A stretch of 64,000 nt of DNA from assembly GCA_964615145.1 (NCBI GenBank), contig CAZTOP010000010.1, positions 12,092 to 76,091 on the forward strand, in the 5' to 3' direction. The notes beneath the pieces are model-generated. The model was not told where the DNA came from. It saw nothing but the letters and a program-made list of their open reading frames with translations, and did not search any database. Positions 45,966-55,093 of this stretch are shown here, piece after piece. The DNA comes from CAIVPM01 sp964615145 (GTDB lineage: Bacteria; Bacteroidota; Bacteroidia; Chitinophagales; Chitinophagaceae). The translations under genes were made by a program, and so were the position numbers. Position 1 is the stretch's first letter. Every line of letters starts with the position of its first letter.

Positions 45966-46625
45966 GTGACAAGAAAACAACGATATCAGCACGTTATTAA
46001 CTATTTTTTAGAGCATAGCCCTAACGCAGAAACTGAATTAATTTACGATACGCCATATCAACTATTAGTGGCTGTAATATTATCTGCTCAATGTACCGAT
46101 GTAAGAGTTAATTTAACAACACCAGCAATATTTAATAAATATCCATCGCCTGTTGAATTGGCTAAAGCTAGTTTTGATGAATTATTTCCATTAATCAAGA
46201 GTATTTCTTATCCTAACAATAAAACAAAACATTTAATTGGGATGGCAAATATGTTATTGGATAAATTTGGTGGCACTATTCCAATGACGGTTGAGGAGTT
46301 AATACAACTTCCCGGTGTTGGAAGAAAAACAGCCAATGTAATTACCAGCGTCATAGACAATCAGCCTAATATGGCTGTGGATACACATGTTTTTAGAGTT
46401 AGTCATCGATTGGGTTTAGTTGCTAAAACTGCTAAAACTCCCTTGGCTGTCGAATTACAACTTATAAAGGAGTTTCCTAAAGAGCTTATACATAAAGCAC
46501 ATCATTGGTTAATACTTCATGGCCGATATACTTGTTTAGCCCGAAACCCCAAGTGCAATAATTGTGGGTTAACAAATGAGTGCTTGTATTATAAAAAAGA
46601 ATTTGTAGAAAATAGATCTAAATAG
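45966..46625 (+). CDS. nth: Endonuclease III (DNA glycosylase/AP lyase)
   Basis: The 219-residue enzyme removes oxidised pyrimidines. It has the helix-hairpin-helix LPGVGRKTANVI with the catalytic Lys, the catalytic Asp in MAVDTHVFRV, and the iron-sulfur cluster motif C-x6-C-x2-C-x5-C (CLARNPKCNNCGLTNEC). The start is GTG 45966. The acpH-like gene follows 6 bp later. Confidence 0.95.
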   Translation: MTRKQRYQHVINYFLEHSPNAETELIYDTPYQLLVAVILSAQCTDVRVNLTTPAIFNKYPSPVELAKASFDELFPLIKSISYPNNKTKHLIGMANMLLDKFGGTIPMTVEELIQLPGVGRKTANVITSVIDNQPNMAVDTHVFRVSHRLGLVAKTAKTPLAVELQLIKEFPKELIHKAHHWLILHGRYTCLARNPKCNNCGLTNECLYYKKEFVENRSK

Positions 46626-46631
46626 AATGCT

Positions 46632-47237
46632 TTGAATTTTCTCGCACACGCATATTTGTCTTTCGATGACCCGGAAATTTTATTGGGTAATATGATTAGT
46701 GATTTTGTTAAGGGCAACCAAAAATTAAACTATCCAGTAAAAATTCAAAAAGGAATAATGCTGCACAGGTTTATTGATGAATATACCGATAAGCATACAG
46801 CCACTATAAATGCTAAACAATTTTTTAAAGCAGAACTTGGTTTATATTCTGGAGCATTTATAGATGTAGTGTACGATTATTTTTTAGCTAACGACTTTAA
46901 TGAGTTTAATTCAGATTGTGCACTTGAAAATTTTGCAGTAAGTTGTTACTATAATTTAGAAAAAAATTCAAATTATTTTCCTGCATCTTTTCAGCTTCCT
47001 TTTCAATCAATGAAAACACATAATTGGCTGGTGAATTATAAAAATGATGTTGGTATTCAAAAAAGTTTTGATTCTTTAACAAATAGGGCTAAGTATATCA
47101 ATCATAAGCACAATGCTTTTGCTATATTTTTAGAGAATAAAGAAAATCTTAAAATTCAGTATGATATTTTTTTTAAAGACATAAAACAATTTGCTTTGCA
47201 AAAAATAATATCACTACATAACAATAAAATATTATGA
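46632..47237 (+). CDS. acpH: Acyl-carrier-protein phosphodiesterase
   Basis: The 201-residue protein matches AcpH: MNFLAHAYLSFDDPEILLGN, MISDFVKGNQ, KGIMLHRFIDEYTDKH and IDVVYDYFLANDF, the HD-like metal-binding pattern. AcpH removes the phosphopantetheine arm from ACP. The start is TTG 46632, because MNFLAH is the family N terminus and no ATG is near. The stop overlaps the next gene by 4 bp, so the two are translationally coupled. Confidence 0.87.
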   Translation: MNFLAHAYLSFDDPEILLGNMISDFVKGNQKLNYPVKIQKGIMLHRFIDEYTDKHTATINAKQFFKAELGLYSGAFIDVVYDYFLANDFNEFNSDCALENFAVSCYYNLEKNSNYFPASFQLPFQSMKTHNWLVNYKNDVGIQKSFDSLTNRAKYINHKHNAFAIFLENKENLKIQYDIFFKDIKQFALQKIISLHNNKIL

Positions 47238-47794
47238 AAAAATTATCAAACCTTTTTTTGTTTTTATTGCTCTCAATTGCTGTATTGGCACAACAAAAGC
47301 CTACCGATTTAGATAAAAGTCCAATGGATATGAGTTATTGGCCCAATACCTATCCGATATTAAAATTGAGTGGTAAGGTTAAAGATGCACCTATTGCAAG
47401 AATTATTTACGGAAGGCCACAAAAAAATGCTAGAATAATTTTTGATGGTATTGTAAAGTATAATGAAATGTGGCGTTTGGGTGCAAATGAAGCAACAGAA
47501 ATCGAGTTCTTAAAAAACGTAAAAATTAATGGTAAGTCAATAAACAAGGGAAGATATACTTTGTACTGTATTCCCAATCCAGATAAGTGGACAATAATTT
47601 TTAGTAAAGACAATTACAGCTGGGGTAGTTATTCTTACAATGCCAAGAATGATGTTTTAAGAGTAGATATTGCAGTTGAAAAAAATGCAGAGAATGTTGA
47701 GGCTTTTACTGCCTATTTCGATGAAAATAAAACTGGTGCTAATTTAGTTTTTATGTGGGATGATGTAAAAACACAATTGCCAATTTTTTTATAA
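47234..47794 (+). CDS. DUF2911-family exported protein
   Basis: The 186-residue protein has a signal peptide (about 1-20, LFLFLLLSIAVLAQ) and a beta-rich body with RIIYGRPQKNARIIFDGIV, WRLGANEATEIEF, GRYTLYCIPNPDKWTIIFSK and WGSYSY, which identify DUF2911. Members are common in Bacteroidota and of unknown function. It overlaps acpH by 4 bp and precedes the LOG gene by 2 bp. Confidence 0.86.
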   Translation: MKKLSNLFLFLLLSIAVLAQQKPTDLDKSPMDMSYWPNTYPILKLSGKVKDAPIARIIYGRPQKNARIIFDGIVKYNEMWRLGANEATEIEFLKNVKINGKSINKGRYTLYCIPNPDKWTIIFSKDNYSWGSYSYNAKNDVLRVDIAVEKNAENVEAFTAYFDENKTGANLVFMWDDVKTQLPIFL

Positions 47795-47796
47795 GT

Positions 47797-48540
47797 ATGA
47801 GTAAACACAAACCTCGTTCCGAAAAAATAATTCCAGCACAAATACCAGTTTATCTTGAAGGTGCAAAGCCAAGGGTTAATGAGTTTTTTTTTGCTTGGAG
47901 TGTTTTTAAACAATTTATTAAAGGCTTTAGAGCATTGCATTTTACAGGCCCTTGTATTACAGTTTTTGGTTCAGCACGTTTTAACGAAGACCATCACTAC
48001 TACAAAGCTGCCAGAGAAATGGGAAAGCATATTGCCAACACTGGTTTTGTAACTTTAACAGGTGGTGGTCCAGGTGTTATGGAAGCTGCCAATAGAGGTG
48101 CTTTTGAAAATGGAGGAAAATCGGTAGGTATTAACATAAAACTGCCGTTTGAACAGCATGAAAATCCATATTTACATAAATCAGTAACTATTGATTATTT
48201 TTTTGTACGTAAAACGTTACTCGTAAAATATTCTTACGCATTTATTATTATGCCTGGTGGTTGGGGAACAATGGATGAGCTTTTTGAAACCTTAACTTTA
48301 ATTCAAACTAAAACTATTAATAATTTTCCTGTAGTTCTTTTTGGTAAATCATATTTCCAACCTCTTTTAGATTATATAAAACTAATGGAAGAAAATGGAA
48401 CTATTTCTAGAGATGATTTAAAACTGCTATTGCTTACAGATAGTTATCACGAAGCAATGGAACATATAAGTACATATATCAAACACAATTTTAAAGTAAA
48501 ACCTCGTAAGCGAATGTGGTGGCTGTTCGAAAAAATTTGA
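47797..48540 (+). CDS. LOG-family nucleotide phosphoribohydrolase
   Basis: The 247-residue Rossmann-like protein has the LOG motifs TGGGPGVMEAANRGAFENGG and MPGGWGTMDELFETLTLIQ. Characterised members release the base from (cytokinin) nucleoside monophosphates; in most bacteria the natural role is purine nucleotide turnover. The active-site Arg/Glu residues of both motifs are present. It is in a tight run nth-acpH-DUF2911-LOG. Confidence 0.88.
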   Translation: MSKHKPRSEKIIPAQIPVYLEGAKPRVNEFFFAWSVFKQFIKGFRALHFTGPCITVFGSARFNEDHHYYKAAREMGKHIANTGFVTLTGGGPGVMEAANRGAFENGGKSVGINIKLPFEQHENPYLHKSVTIDYFFVRKTLLVKYSYAFIIMPGGWGTMDELFETLTLIQTKTINNFPVVLFGKSYFQPLLDYIKLMEENGTISRDDLKLLLLTDSYHEAMEHISTYIKHNFKVKPRKRMWWLFEKI

Positions 48541-48593
48541 GTATATCAAATAAAGAAACCTTTGCTTAATATTGCAACCTCAAAACAATTGCA

Positions 48594-49361
48594 ATGCGTT
48601 TATCCGAAAGGTTAAAACATATTAAATTATTCCGCTCATTTATTTACGCCTCGGTAGGAATCATCACCTATCCTGGCTTGGTATTAATAAATAAAATTAA
48701 AATAGAAGGCACTGAGCATCTGAAAAAATTACCCAAAAGTAACGTACTCTTTGTAAGCAATCATCAAACTTATTTTGCAGATGTTATAGTATTTATTCAT
48801 ATCTTTTGTGCTGTAAAATGGAGAAAAAATAATAAACTTGGATTGCCATACTATCTATTAAATCCATTTACAAGATTATACTTTGTTGCAGCCGAAGAAA
48901 CAATGAACGGCAATTGGATTAGTCGCTTATTTAAACTAGCCGGTGCATTAACAGTTAAAAGAACTTGGCGTGCAGAGGGACAGGAAGTAAGGCGTGGGCT
49001 TGATCCATCTGACACAAGAAAAATCTACAGAGCTTTAGAAAATAATTGGGTAATTACATTCCCCCAAGGAACCACAAAACCTTTCGCACCCGGAAGAAAA
49101 GGAACAGCACATATAATAAAACAAATTCAACCTACTGTGGTGCCAGTTGTTATCAATGGCTTTTGGAGGGCTTTCACAAAAAAAGGTCTCACTTTTAAGA
49201 AAAAAGGTTCAATACTTTCTGTTAAATTCAAAGCTCCAATGGTTATAGATTATTCCCTTTCTGCCGAAATCATTTTAGACCAAGTAATGGATGCCATTGA
49301 ACAAAGCAAAAAATTTATGCTAAAAGGCAAACATCATTTAATGACAGCCATCGACAAGTAA
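48594..49361 (+). CDS. 1-acyl-glycerol-3-phosphate acyltransferase-like protein
   Basis: The 255-residue protein has the PlsC block I FVSNHQTYFADVIVF (NHxxxxD), the acceptor motif VITFPQGTTKPFAPGRKG, and a block with PTVVPVVINGF. It has an N-terminal hydrophobic helix (about 14-30). It probably acylates lysophospholipids at the inner membrane. The usual EG in the third block reads QG here (FPQGT), seen in some Bacteroidota homologues. It is downstream of the LOG gene by 53 bp. Confidence 0.86.
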   Translation: MRLSERLKHIKLFRSFIYASVGIITYPGLVLINKIKIEGTEHLKKLPKSNVLFVSNHQTYFADVIVFIHIFCAVKWRKNNKLGLPYYLLNPFTRLYFVAAEETMNGNWISRLFKLAGALTVKRTWRAEGQEVRRGLDPSDTRKIYRALENNWVITFPQGTTKPFAPGRKGTAHIIKQIQPTVVPVVINGFWRAFTKKGLTFKKKGSILSVKFKAPMVIDYSLSAEIILDQVMDAIEQSKKFMLKGKHHLMTAIDK

Positions 49362-49442
49362 TTTCAATGTTTTCTTCTGCCTAATAATTTTTATATTTTT
49401 TTTGTTCAAAATGATTTGCTTTGCCAACATAAAAAAATAATA

Positions 49443-50264
49443 ATGAAAAAGCGAATAGTTAAAACCTTGGTAATTGTAGTTGGTATTATTTCTTTATTCC
49501 AATCTTGCTCTTCCAGCAACATTACCAAAGAAGATGGGCTTAAAAAATTCTTCGATGAATATCAAGTTGACGGCACTTTTGCCCTTTACAATAATGCACA
49601 AGGCAATTTTAACATATACAACTTAAGTCGTTATAAAGATTCAGCTTTCACACCTGCTTCCACATTCAAAATCGTTAATTCCCTAATTGGATTACAAACA
49701 GGAAGAATTTCCAGTACTAAGATGATAATAAAATGGGATGGTATTGATAGGGGAATGCCAGAATGGAACAAAGATTTAACAATGGCCGAAGCCTTTAATG
49801 TTTCCAGTGTACCATATTATCAAGAAGTAGCAAGAAGAATAGGAAAAGATACTATGCAAACTTGGCTTGATAGTTTAAGTTATGGCACAAAAAAAATTAC
49901 CTCTAATATTGATACATTTTGGTTAGATAATTCTTTGAAAATAAAACCTGATGAACAATTGGGATTAGTAAAAAAATTATATTTTGAACAATTGCCTTTT
50001 ACCAAAACCACAATGGAAGCTGTAAAAAAAATAATGGTTCAAGAAAACAATAGTAACTATACAGTTGCATATAAAACAGGTTGGGGTATTAAAGAAAATG
50101 GCAAATCAATTGGTTGGGTTATTGGCTGGATTGAGGAAAACAAGCATCCATCATTCTTTGTATTAAACTTCGAAGGTGAGCATAACATTGATATGGTCAA
50201 TATCAGAAAAAAAATTCTTCAAAATTGTCTTACACAATTAGGTTATCTGCAAGGTAAAAAATAA
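49443..50264 (+). CDS. Class D (OXA-type) beta-lactamase, lipoprotein
   Basis: The 273-residue protein starts at ATG 49443 with a lipoprotein signal (LFQSCSSS). It has class D motifs: PASTFKI (Ser nucleophile, carboxylatable Lys), NVSSVPYYQ (SxV), LSYGTKKI (Tyr-Gly-Thr where Tyr-Gly-Asn is usual), FWLDNSLKI (Trp near the Lys) and YKTGWGI (KTG). It is likely periplasmic and active, but the Asn-to-Thr change may alter substrate range. No mobile element lies near, so it appears resident in the chromosome. It precedes murF by 6 bp. Confidence 0.85.
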   Translation: MKKRIVKTLVIVVGIISLFQSCSSSNITKEDGLKKFFDEYQVDGTFALYNNAQGNFNIYNLSRYKDSAFTPASTFKIVNSLIGLQTGRISSTKMIIKWDGIDRGMPEWNKDLTMAEAFNVSSVPYYQEVARRIGKDTMQTWLDSLSYGTKKITSNIDTFWLDNSLKIKPDEQLGLVKKLYFEQLPFTKTTMEAVKKIMVQENNSNYTVAYKTGWGIKENGKSIGWVIGWIEENKHPSFFVLNFEGEHNIDMVNIRKKILQNCLTQLGYLQGKK

Positions 50265-50270
50265 TGTAAT

Positions 50271-51557
50271 ATGAGCAATTCAATAGAAACTTTATACAGC
50301 TACTTTCTACAGTCAATGTCTGTTTGTACAGATACAAGAAAGATTAAGCAAGGCGATATTTTTTTTGCACTCAAAGGCGATAATTTTAATGGTAATTTGT
50401 TTGCATTGCAAGCATTGGAAGCTGGTGCAAGCCTTGCTGTAATAGATGAAAATATTGATAGTGATAATGAAAATTTATTTAAAGTAAAAGATGTTTTAAC
50501 CACTTTGCAGGCATTGGCAAAACATCATCGACAACAATTTAATATTCCTTTTATTGCTATTACAGGAAGCAATGGAAAAACAACAACAAAAGAATTAGTA
50601 AGTTCTGTTCTTGCTTCACATTATAAAACATATACTACACAGGGCAACCTTAACAATCATATTGGAGTTCCATTAACATTATTATCTATTAAGCAAGATG
50701 CAGAAATGGCTGTAATTGAAATGGGGGCAAACCATCAAAAAGAAATAGAAAGTTATTGTACCTATACATTGCCAACACACGGAATGATTACAAATTGTGG
50801 TAAAGCACACTTAGAAGGCTTTGGTGGTGTTGAGGGAGTTAAAAAGGGAAAGGGAGAATTATTTACTTTTCTAAAAAATAATAATGGAACTGCATTTGTT
50901 TACTGGGATTTTGATTATTTGCAAGAAATGAGTAAAGGTATTAATACCATTATAAAGTATGGAACAAAAGAAGGTGTCATAACTGGTAATGTTAAAGAAA
51001 GCAATCCCTTGTTAAGTGTAAATATTACAAACGATACAAACATAAAATTTATACAAACAAATTTGGTTGGAGACTATAACTTATCTAATGTATTAACTGC
51101 TGTTGTAGTAGGAAAACATTTCAATGTTCCTCACACAAAAATTAAGTCGGCTATCGAAAATTACACACCTTCAAATAGTCGTTCTCAGCTAATCGAAAAA
51201 GGAACGAATAGAATTATTTTAGATGCTTATAACGCTAATCCTTCAAGTATGAAATTAGCTATTGAAAATTTTGCCAAACTAGAATCTTCTAATAAAATTT
51301 TGATACTTGGCGGAATGATGGAATTAGGTGAAGAAAGCGTGGCAGAACATCACGCTATTATTGATTTAATTAATCAATACAATTGGAAAAAAGTAGTTGT
51401 AGTAGGAGGCGATTTTGACAAAATATCTTCGGCTCATTTGTATTTTTCTAACTCATCCGAAGCTGCAGATTGGTTTAAAAAACAAAATTATAACGATTGT
51501 AGCATTTTAATAAAAGGTTCACGAAGTATGAAAATGGAAAAGATATTAGAAAGCTAA
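50271..51557 (+). CDS. murF: UDP-N-acetylmuramoyl-tripeptide-D-alanyl-D-alanine ligase
   Basis: The 428-residue Mur ligase has CTDTRKIKQGDIFFALKG at the N terminus, the ATP loop ITGSNGKTTTKEL (about 98), EMGANHQKEIESYC, and the C-terminal NANPSSMKLAIENF (binding D-Ala-D-Ala) and ILGGMMELGEESVAEHH. It adds the dipeptide to the peptidoglycan precursor. It is preceded by the beta-lactamase gene at 6 bp, an interesting pairing of cell-wall synthesis and beta-lactam defence. It converges with the OmpA gene, 2 bp apart. Confidence 0.95.
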   Translation: MSNSIETLYSYFLQSMSVCTDTRKIKQGDIFFALKGDNFNGNLFALQALEAGASLAVIDENIDSDNENLFKVKDVLTTLQALAKHHRQQFNIPFIAITGSNGKTTTKELVSSVLASHYKTYTTQGNLNNHIGVPLTLLSIKQDAEMAVIEMGANHQKEIESYCTYTLPTHGMITNCGKAHLEGFGGVEGVKKGKGELFTFLKNNNGTAFVYWDFDYLQEMSKGINTIIKYGTKEGVITGNVKESNPLLSVNITNDTNIKFIQTNLVGDYNLSNVLTAVVVGKHFNVPHTKIKSAIENYTPSNSRSQLIEKGTNRIILDAYNANPSSMKLAIENFAKLESSNKILILGGMMELGEESVAEHHAIIDLINQYNWKKVVVVGGDFDKISSAHLYFSNSSEAADWFKKQNYNDCSILIKGSRSMKMEKILES

Positions 51558-51559
51558 CC

Positions 51560-52471
51560 TTATCTTTTTAAAATCTTTATTTCAACCCTTCTATTTCTTG
51601 TTTTTTCCTGTTCAGTAATTTCTTGTGTTATTGGAAACTGGTGTCCTAAACCCACGTATTGCATTCTTTTCTTGCTGATACCTCTTTTCCTCAAATAATC
51701 ATATACAGCAATAGCACGTGCTAATGATAAATCATTTTTTCTGGTGGCAAGGTCAATTCCATCTTCAATGCCTGGCTGGCAACAAATATGTCCTTGTATT
51801 TCTATTTCTAGTTTTGGATGAGCAAGCATTACATTCAATAGCTCATCTAAGTAAGGGTAAGATGTAGGTAAAAATTCGTGCATACCGCCAACAAACAATA
51901 TAAAAGGCAATTCAATACGATCACCAATTTTTAAGCTGCTGTCACTAATTTTTTCCGAGAGCTTTTTGTAGGCAGGTGGTACATTTATTATTTCTGCTTT
52001 TGTTTCTACTGGTATAGTTTGGGTAGTTGTGTCTGGCTTAATAGTTACAATTTCTTTTATAACAGTGGGTTTATAAATAATTGTTACAACCACCCTTCTG
52101 TTAAAGTATCTTTCATCTTCAGCATTTGAGGTTCTCAATAATTGAGTTTTACCAAAATAACTTAAAGTGGTATCAATACCTCTGTTTAGTAAGTAGGCTA
52201 ATGTTGTTGCAACACTTTCTGCTCTTTTTTTAGACAGTAAGTAGTTATATGAATTGCTCCCAACTTGGTCGGTGTGTCCTTCAATTCTAATGTGTTGTAT
52301 AGCAAATTTTGTTGTATCAAAACCCGCTATAAATGAATCTATTTTTTTAGACTCGTTTATTTGCAACTCAAATTTATTGAATGGAAAATGTATAACTAAA
52401 AGGGCAGAATCATTTGCAAATACAAATGAAGTATACATAAATGCAAGTATGCAACCTATTAAATGTTTCAT
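51560..52471 (-). CDS. Protein with two OmpA-like domains
   Basis: The 303-residue protein has a signal peptide (about 1-19) and two OmpA/MotB peptidoglycan-binding domains. The first (about 25-133) shows IRIEGHTDQVGSNSYNYLLS and RAESVATTLAYLLNRGI. The second (about 187-303) shows IEIQGHICCQPGIEDGID, then ARAIAVYDYLRKRGISKKRM and RNRRVEIKILKR. The C-terminal domain has Cys in place of the usual Thr/Asp. It anchors the envelope to peptidoglycan. It is transcribed after a GNAT gene with 4 bp between. Confidence 0.85.
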   Translation of the reverse strand: MKHLIGCILAFMYTSFVFANDSALLVIHFPFNKFELQINESKKIDSFIAGFDTTKFAIQHIRIEGHTDQVGSNSYNYLLSKKRAESVATTLAYLLNRGIDTTLSYFGKTQLLRTSNAEDERYFNRRVVVTIIYKPTVIKEIVTIKPDTTTQTIPVETKAEIINVPPAYKKLSEKISDSSLKIGDRIELPFILFVGGMHEFLPTSYPYLDELLNVMLAHPKLEIEIQGHICCQPGIEDGIDLATRKNDLSLARAIAVYDYLRKRGISKKRMQYVGLGHQFPITQEITEQEKTRNRRVEIKILKR

Positions 52472-52475
52472 TAAT

Positions 52476-52904
52476 CTACAATGATTTTTCCATTACATAA
52501 TGCGGAATCGAAACCTCTTCAAAAACATCGCTACAAATCGTATATCCCAACTTTTCATAAAAACCAACAGCCGTTTTTCGGGCGTGCATAATTATTTTTT
52601 TGCTGCCAACATCGTGGGCAATATTCTCTGCAAAATGCATTAATACTCTGCCAATCCCTTTTCCTTGCAATCCCATTCCAACAGCCATTTGCCTTAATCT
52701 TAATGTGCTTTCAGCAACAGGGGTTAGCAGGCAGCATCCTTCAAGCTTTTCATCATCAAAACATCCAAGTAAAATATCTTTTTTTTCTTGGTCAAGTTCT
52801 TCTAGTGTAAAATTTAAACCTAAAGGTTTTCGTAAAATTTGATATCTAAGATCAACCATTTGATGATATTCTGGCGAACCGTGGTCTATTATTTTTAGTG
52901 CCAT
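52476..52904 (-). CDS. GNAT-family N-acetyltransferase
   Basis: The 142-residue protein has the acetyl-CoA site RQMAVGMGLQGKGIGRVLM (Q/RxxGxG/A motif) and KTAVGFYEKLGYTICSDVFE, ending in IPHYVMEKSL. This is the ElaA-like branch by its opening GSPEYHQMVDLRYQILRKPL. The substrate is unknown. It is first in a unit with the OmpA-like gene. Confidence 0.87.
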   Translation of the reverse strand: MALKIIDHGSPEYHQMVDLRYQILRKPLGLNFTLEELDQEKKDILLGCFDDEKLEGCCLLTPVAESTLRLRQMAVGMGLQGKGIGRVLMHFAENIAHDVGSKKIIMHARKTAVGFYEKLGYTICSDVFEEVSIPHYVMEKSL

Positions 52905-53152
52905 AAGCCAATCGTTAGGGCGTACAAGATAAGTAAGTTTTTTATTATAATTGATAATTTCCTTTATTTTTGAGCAGTTAAGGTTTTTGTGAAGTAAGTA
53001 TTGTAGGAAAAGAAATTGTTAAGTTGTTATACAATAGTTTTAGGAACTCAATTAAATATATCCTTTTTCCACCCAATAATCAAAATTGATTATCATCATT
53101 GCTTGCCACAAAACCTCATTAAATTTATCATTCTAATAAATTAAATAATACA

Positions 53153-54586
53153 ATGGGATGTGGATCTTGTGGCACCGGTAAACCCAATGGCTGTAAAAGC
53201 AATGGTGGTTGTAGTACGGGTGGATGTAATAGATTAAATGTGCACGACTGGCTTAGAAACTTACCTTTTAGCGACCCTGAAAGTTCTTGTAAAGTTGTAG
53301 AAGTAAGCTTTAAACAAGGTAGCAGAAAAGACTTTTTCAGAAATACATCTTTTGAATATTTTGAAAAAGGTCAGTATGTAACTGTCGAGGGAGTTAATGG
53401 ATTTGATGTTGGTCAGGTTTCCTTAAGCGGTGAGTTGGTAAGAATGCAAATGAAAAAAAATGGGGTAAAAGAAGACGACTCTGAAATGAAGAAAATTTTG
53501 CGTTTAAGCACCGAAAGAGATTTAGAACTTTATCATATCAATAAAGACAGAGAGCCAGCTATACAAGCAAAAAGCAGAGAGTTTGCACGTAATTTAAACC
53601 TGCAAATGAAATTGAGTGAAGTAGAAATACAAGCCGATGGTAAAAAAGGTACTTTTTTTTACACCGCTGATGATAGAGTAGATTTTAGAGAATTGATAAG
53701 ATTTTTTGCAGGCGAGTTTAAGCTAAAGGTAGAAATGAAACAAATTGGTATTAGACAAGAAGCTGCAAAAGTGGGTGGCATTGGTAGTTGTGGTAGAGAA
53801 TTATGTTGCAGTACTTGGCTGCACGATTTTAAAAGTGTGAATACGACCGCTGCTCGTTACCAAAATTTATCCATTAATCAAACTAAATTAAGTGGACAAT
53901 GTGGTCGATTAAAATGTTGCCTAAACTATGAATTAGATACCTATTTAGATGCATTACAGCATTTTCCAGATAATGCTGATACTATCGAAATTGCTCGCGG
54001 TCCGGCATATCTGATAAAAAAAGATATTTTTAAAAACCTAATGTGGTACACTGTACAAGGTAGCACCAAGCATTATCCATTAACCATAGATAGAGTTAAA
54101 GAAATTAAAGCTTTAAATGCAAAAGGTATTAGACCCGATGAACTAGAAGCTGTTGAAATTATTAATAATAAACAAAAAGAAGCCGAACCACAGTTTGTTG
54201 AATTGGTAGGACAAATTAGCTTAAAAAGTTTAGAGAAAAACGATAAGCGAAGACGTGATCAACAAAGAAGTCGCCAGCAAGACAATAAACCAAGACAGCA
54301 AGATAGTAATAACAGGGGAGATTTACAACAAAACAATCGCCCTCCACAACAGCAAAGGCAAAATCAAAAACCACCGATCCAATCGCAACAAAAGAAGGTA
54401 GCAATAGAAAAAAAATTACCGGTTGCAGATGATACTAATAAGCAGGTACAAAAACCACCACAACAAATACAACAGAAGAAGGTGGCTATAGAAAAACGAG
54501 AACCCAAAGCCAACGAAAATAATAATCAGGAGCAAAAACCGCCACAACAAAAACCCAATACTGGCAAGCCACACAGGCGTAGATAA
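53153..54586 (+). CDS. PSP1/RicT-like protein with Gln/Pro-rich tail
   Basis: The 477-residue protein opens with a Cys-rich segment (MGCGSCGTGKPNGCKSN, about eight Cys in 26 residues). The PSP1 C-terminal domain follows (about 60-300) with FEKGQYVTVEG, LSEVEIQADGKKGTFFY, GIGSCGRELCCSTWLHDF and LSGQCGRLKCCLNYE, the RicT/YaaT signature. In B. subtilis RicT works in an Fe-S complex on RNA processing; that role is inferred. Residues about 365-477 are disordered, Gln/Pro/Lys rich, with the unit QQKKVAIEK twice, 27 residues apart. Confidence 0.82.
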   Translation: MGCGSCGTGKPNGCKSNGGCSTGGCNRLNVHDWLRNLPFSDPESSCKVVEVSFKQGSRKDFFRNTSFEYFEKGQYVTVEGVNGFDVGQVSLSGELVRMQMKKNGVKEDDSEMKKILRLSTERDLELYHINKDREPAIQAKSREFARNLNLQMKLSEVEIQADGKKGTFFYTADDRVDFRELIRFFAGEFKLKVEMKQIGIRQEAAKVGGIGSCGRELCCSTWLHDFKSVNTTAARYQNLSINQTKLSGQCGRLKCCLNYELDTYLDALQHFPDNADTIEIARGPAYLIKKDIFKNLMWYTVQGSTKHYPLTIDRVKEIKALNAKGIRPDELEAVEIINNKQKEAEPQFVELVGQISLKSLEKNDKRRRDQQRSRQQDNKPRQQDSNNRGDLQQNNRPPQQQRQNQKPPIQSQQKKVAIEKKLPVADDTNKQVQKPPQQIQQKKVAIEKREPKANENNNQEQKPPQQKPNTGKPHRRR

Positions 54587-54596
54587 ATGGGCTTAA

Positions 54597-54644
54597 AAAT
54601 AAGAAGGGTGCATAAACTTTGAATTTATGCACCCTTCTTATTTA
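54597..54644 (+). terminator. Strong terminator after the RicT-like gene
   Basis: A perfect 18-19-bp stem (AATAAGAAGGGTGCATAAA with its complement, loop CTTTGAA) is symmetric, so it could act in both directions. It lies 10 bp after the stop and isolates rpoB from the upstream gene. Confidence 0.88.
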
Positions 54645-55093
54645 TTATTAAGAAGTTGAGTGAAATTAAACAGATGAAACAACTAGATTAGATTTGTTGA
54701 AATCGTTACTTCTTTGCAAGGAAAATAATATGTGTCCAATTTTAGTGATTACTTAGTAGTTTTAAAATATAAACCTTGAAGTATTTTAATTTTTAACTCA
54801 TTGTAAAATCTGCCATCATTCCTACTGACTCCCTATGAAGCCCTATTCAAAGTATTATCTTTAGTTTAACAGGTAAACAACCTACTTATTAGGCAGAGAT
54901 AAAAGTTAAAATGGTTAGCTTAGTGGTTTTACCAATATCATAATAAAAAATTATAGAAAAACTTTTCCACATATAGCCCTAAACCCCTACTTTTGCAATC
55001 CTTTATTTTTTTGGATAGGTACCGCAAATGCATTTATGGCCATTAAAACATTTGCAAATTGCACATTTTAGCTAAAAACGGATTACACTATTT
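54645..55093. other. 450-bp region upstream of rpoB, no gene seen
   Basis: Where rplJ and rplL would normally end, there is only AT-rich non-coding DNA. I find no frame resembling L7/L12 or L10 and no tRNA. Its right end holds the rpoB promoter box. A degenerate DnaA-box-like TTTTCCACA occurs at 54963-54971, which I treat as chance. Confidence 0.6.
54988..54995 (+). promoter_or_regulatory. rpoB promoter box TACTTTTG
   Basis: A perfect TAnnTTTG lies 98 bp before the ATG at 55094, predicting a leader of about 95 nt, long for this window and possibly regulatory. No clear TTG at -33. Confidence 0.6.

Noticed and set aside
49416..49442. Earlier start of the beta-lactamase
   Set aside because: It would add nine residues before a well-formed lipoprotein signal starting at ATG 49443.
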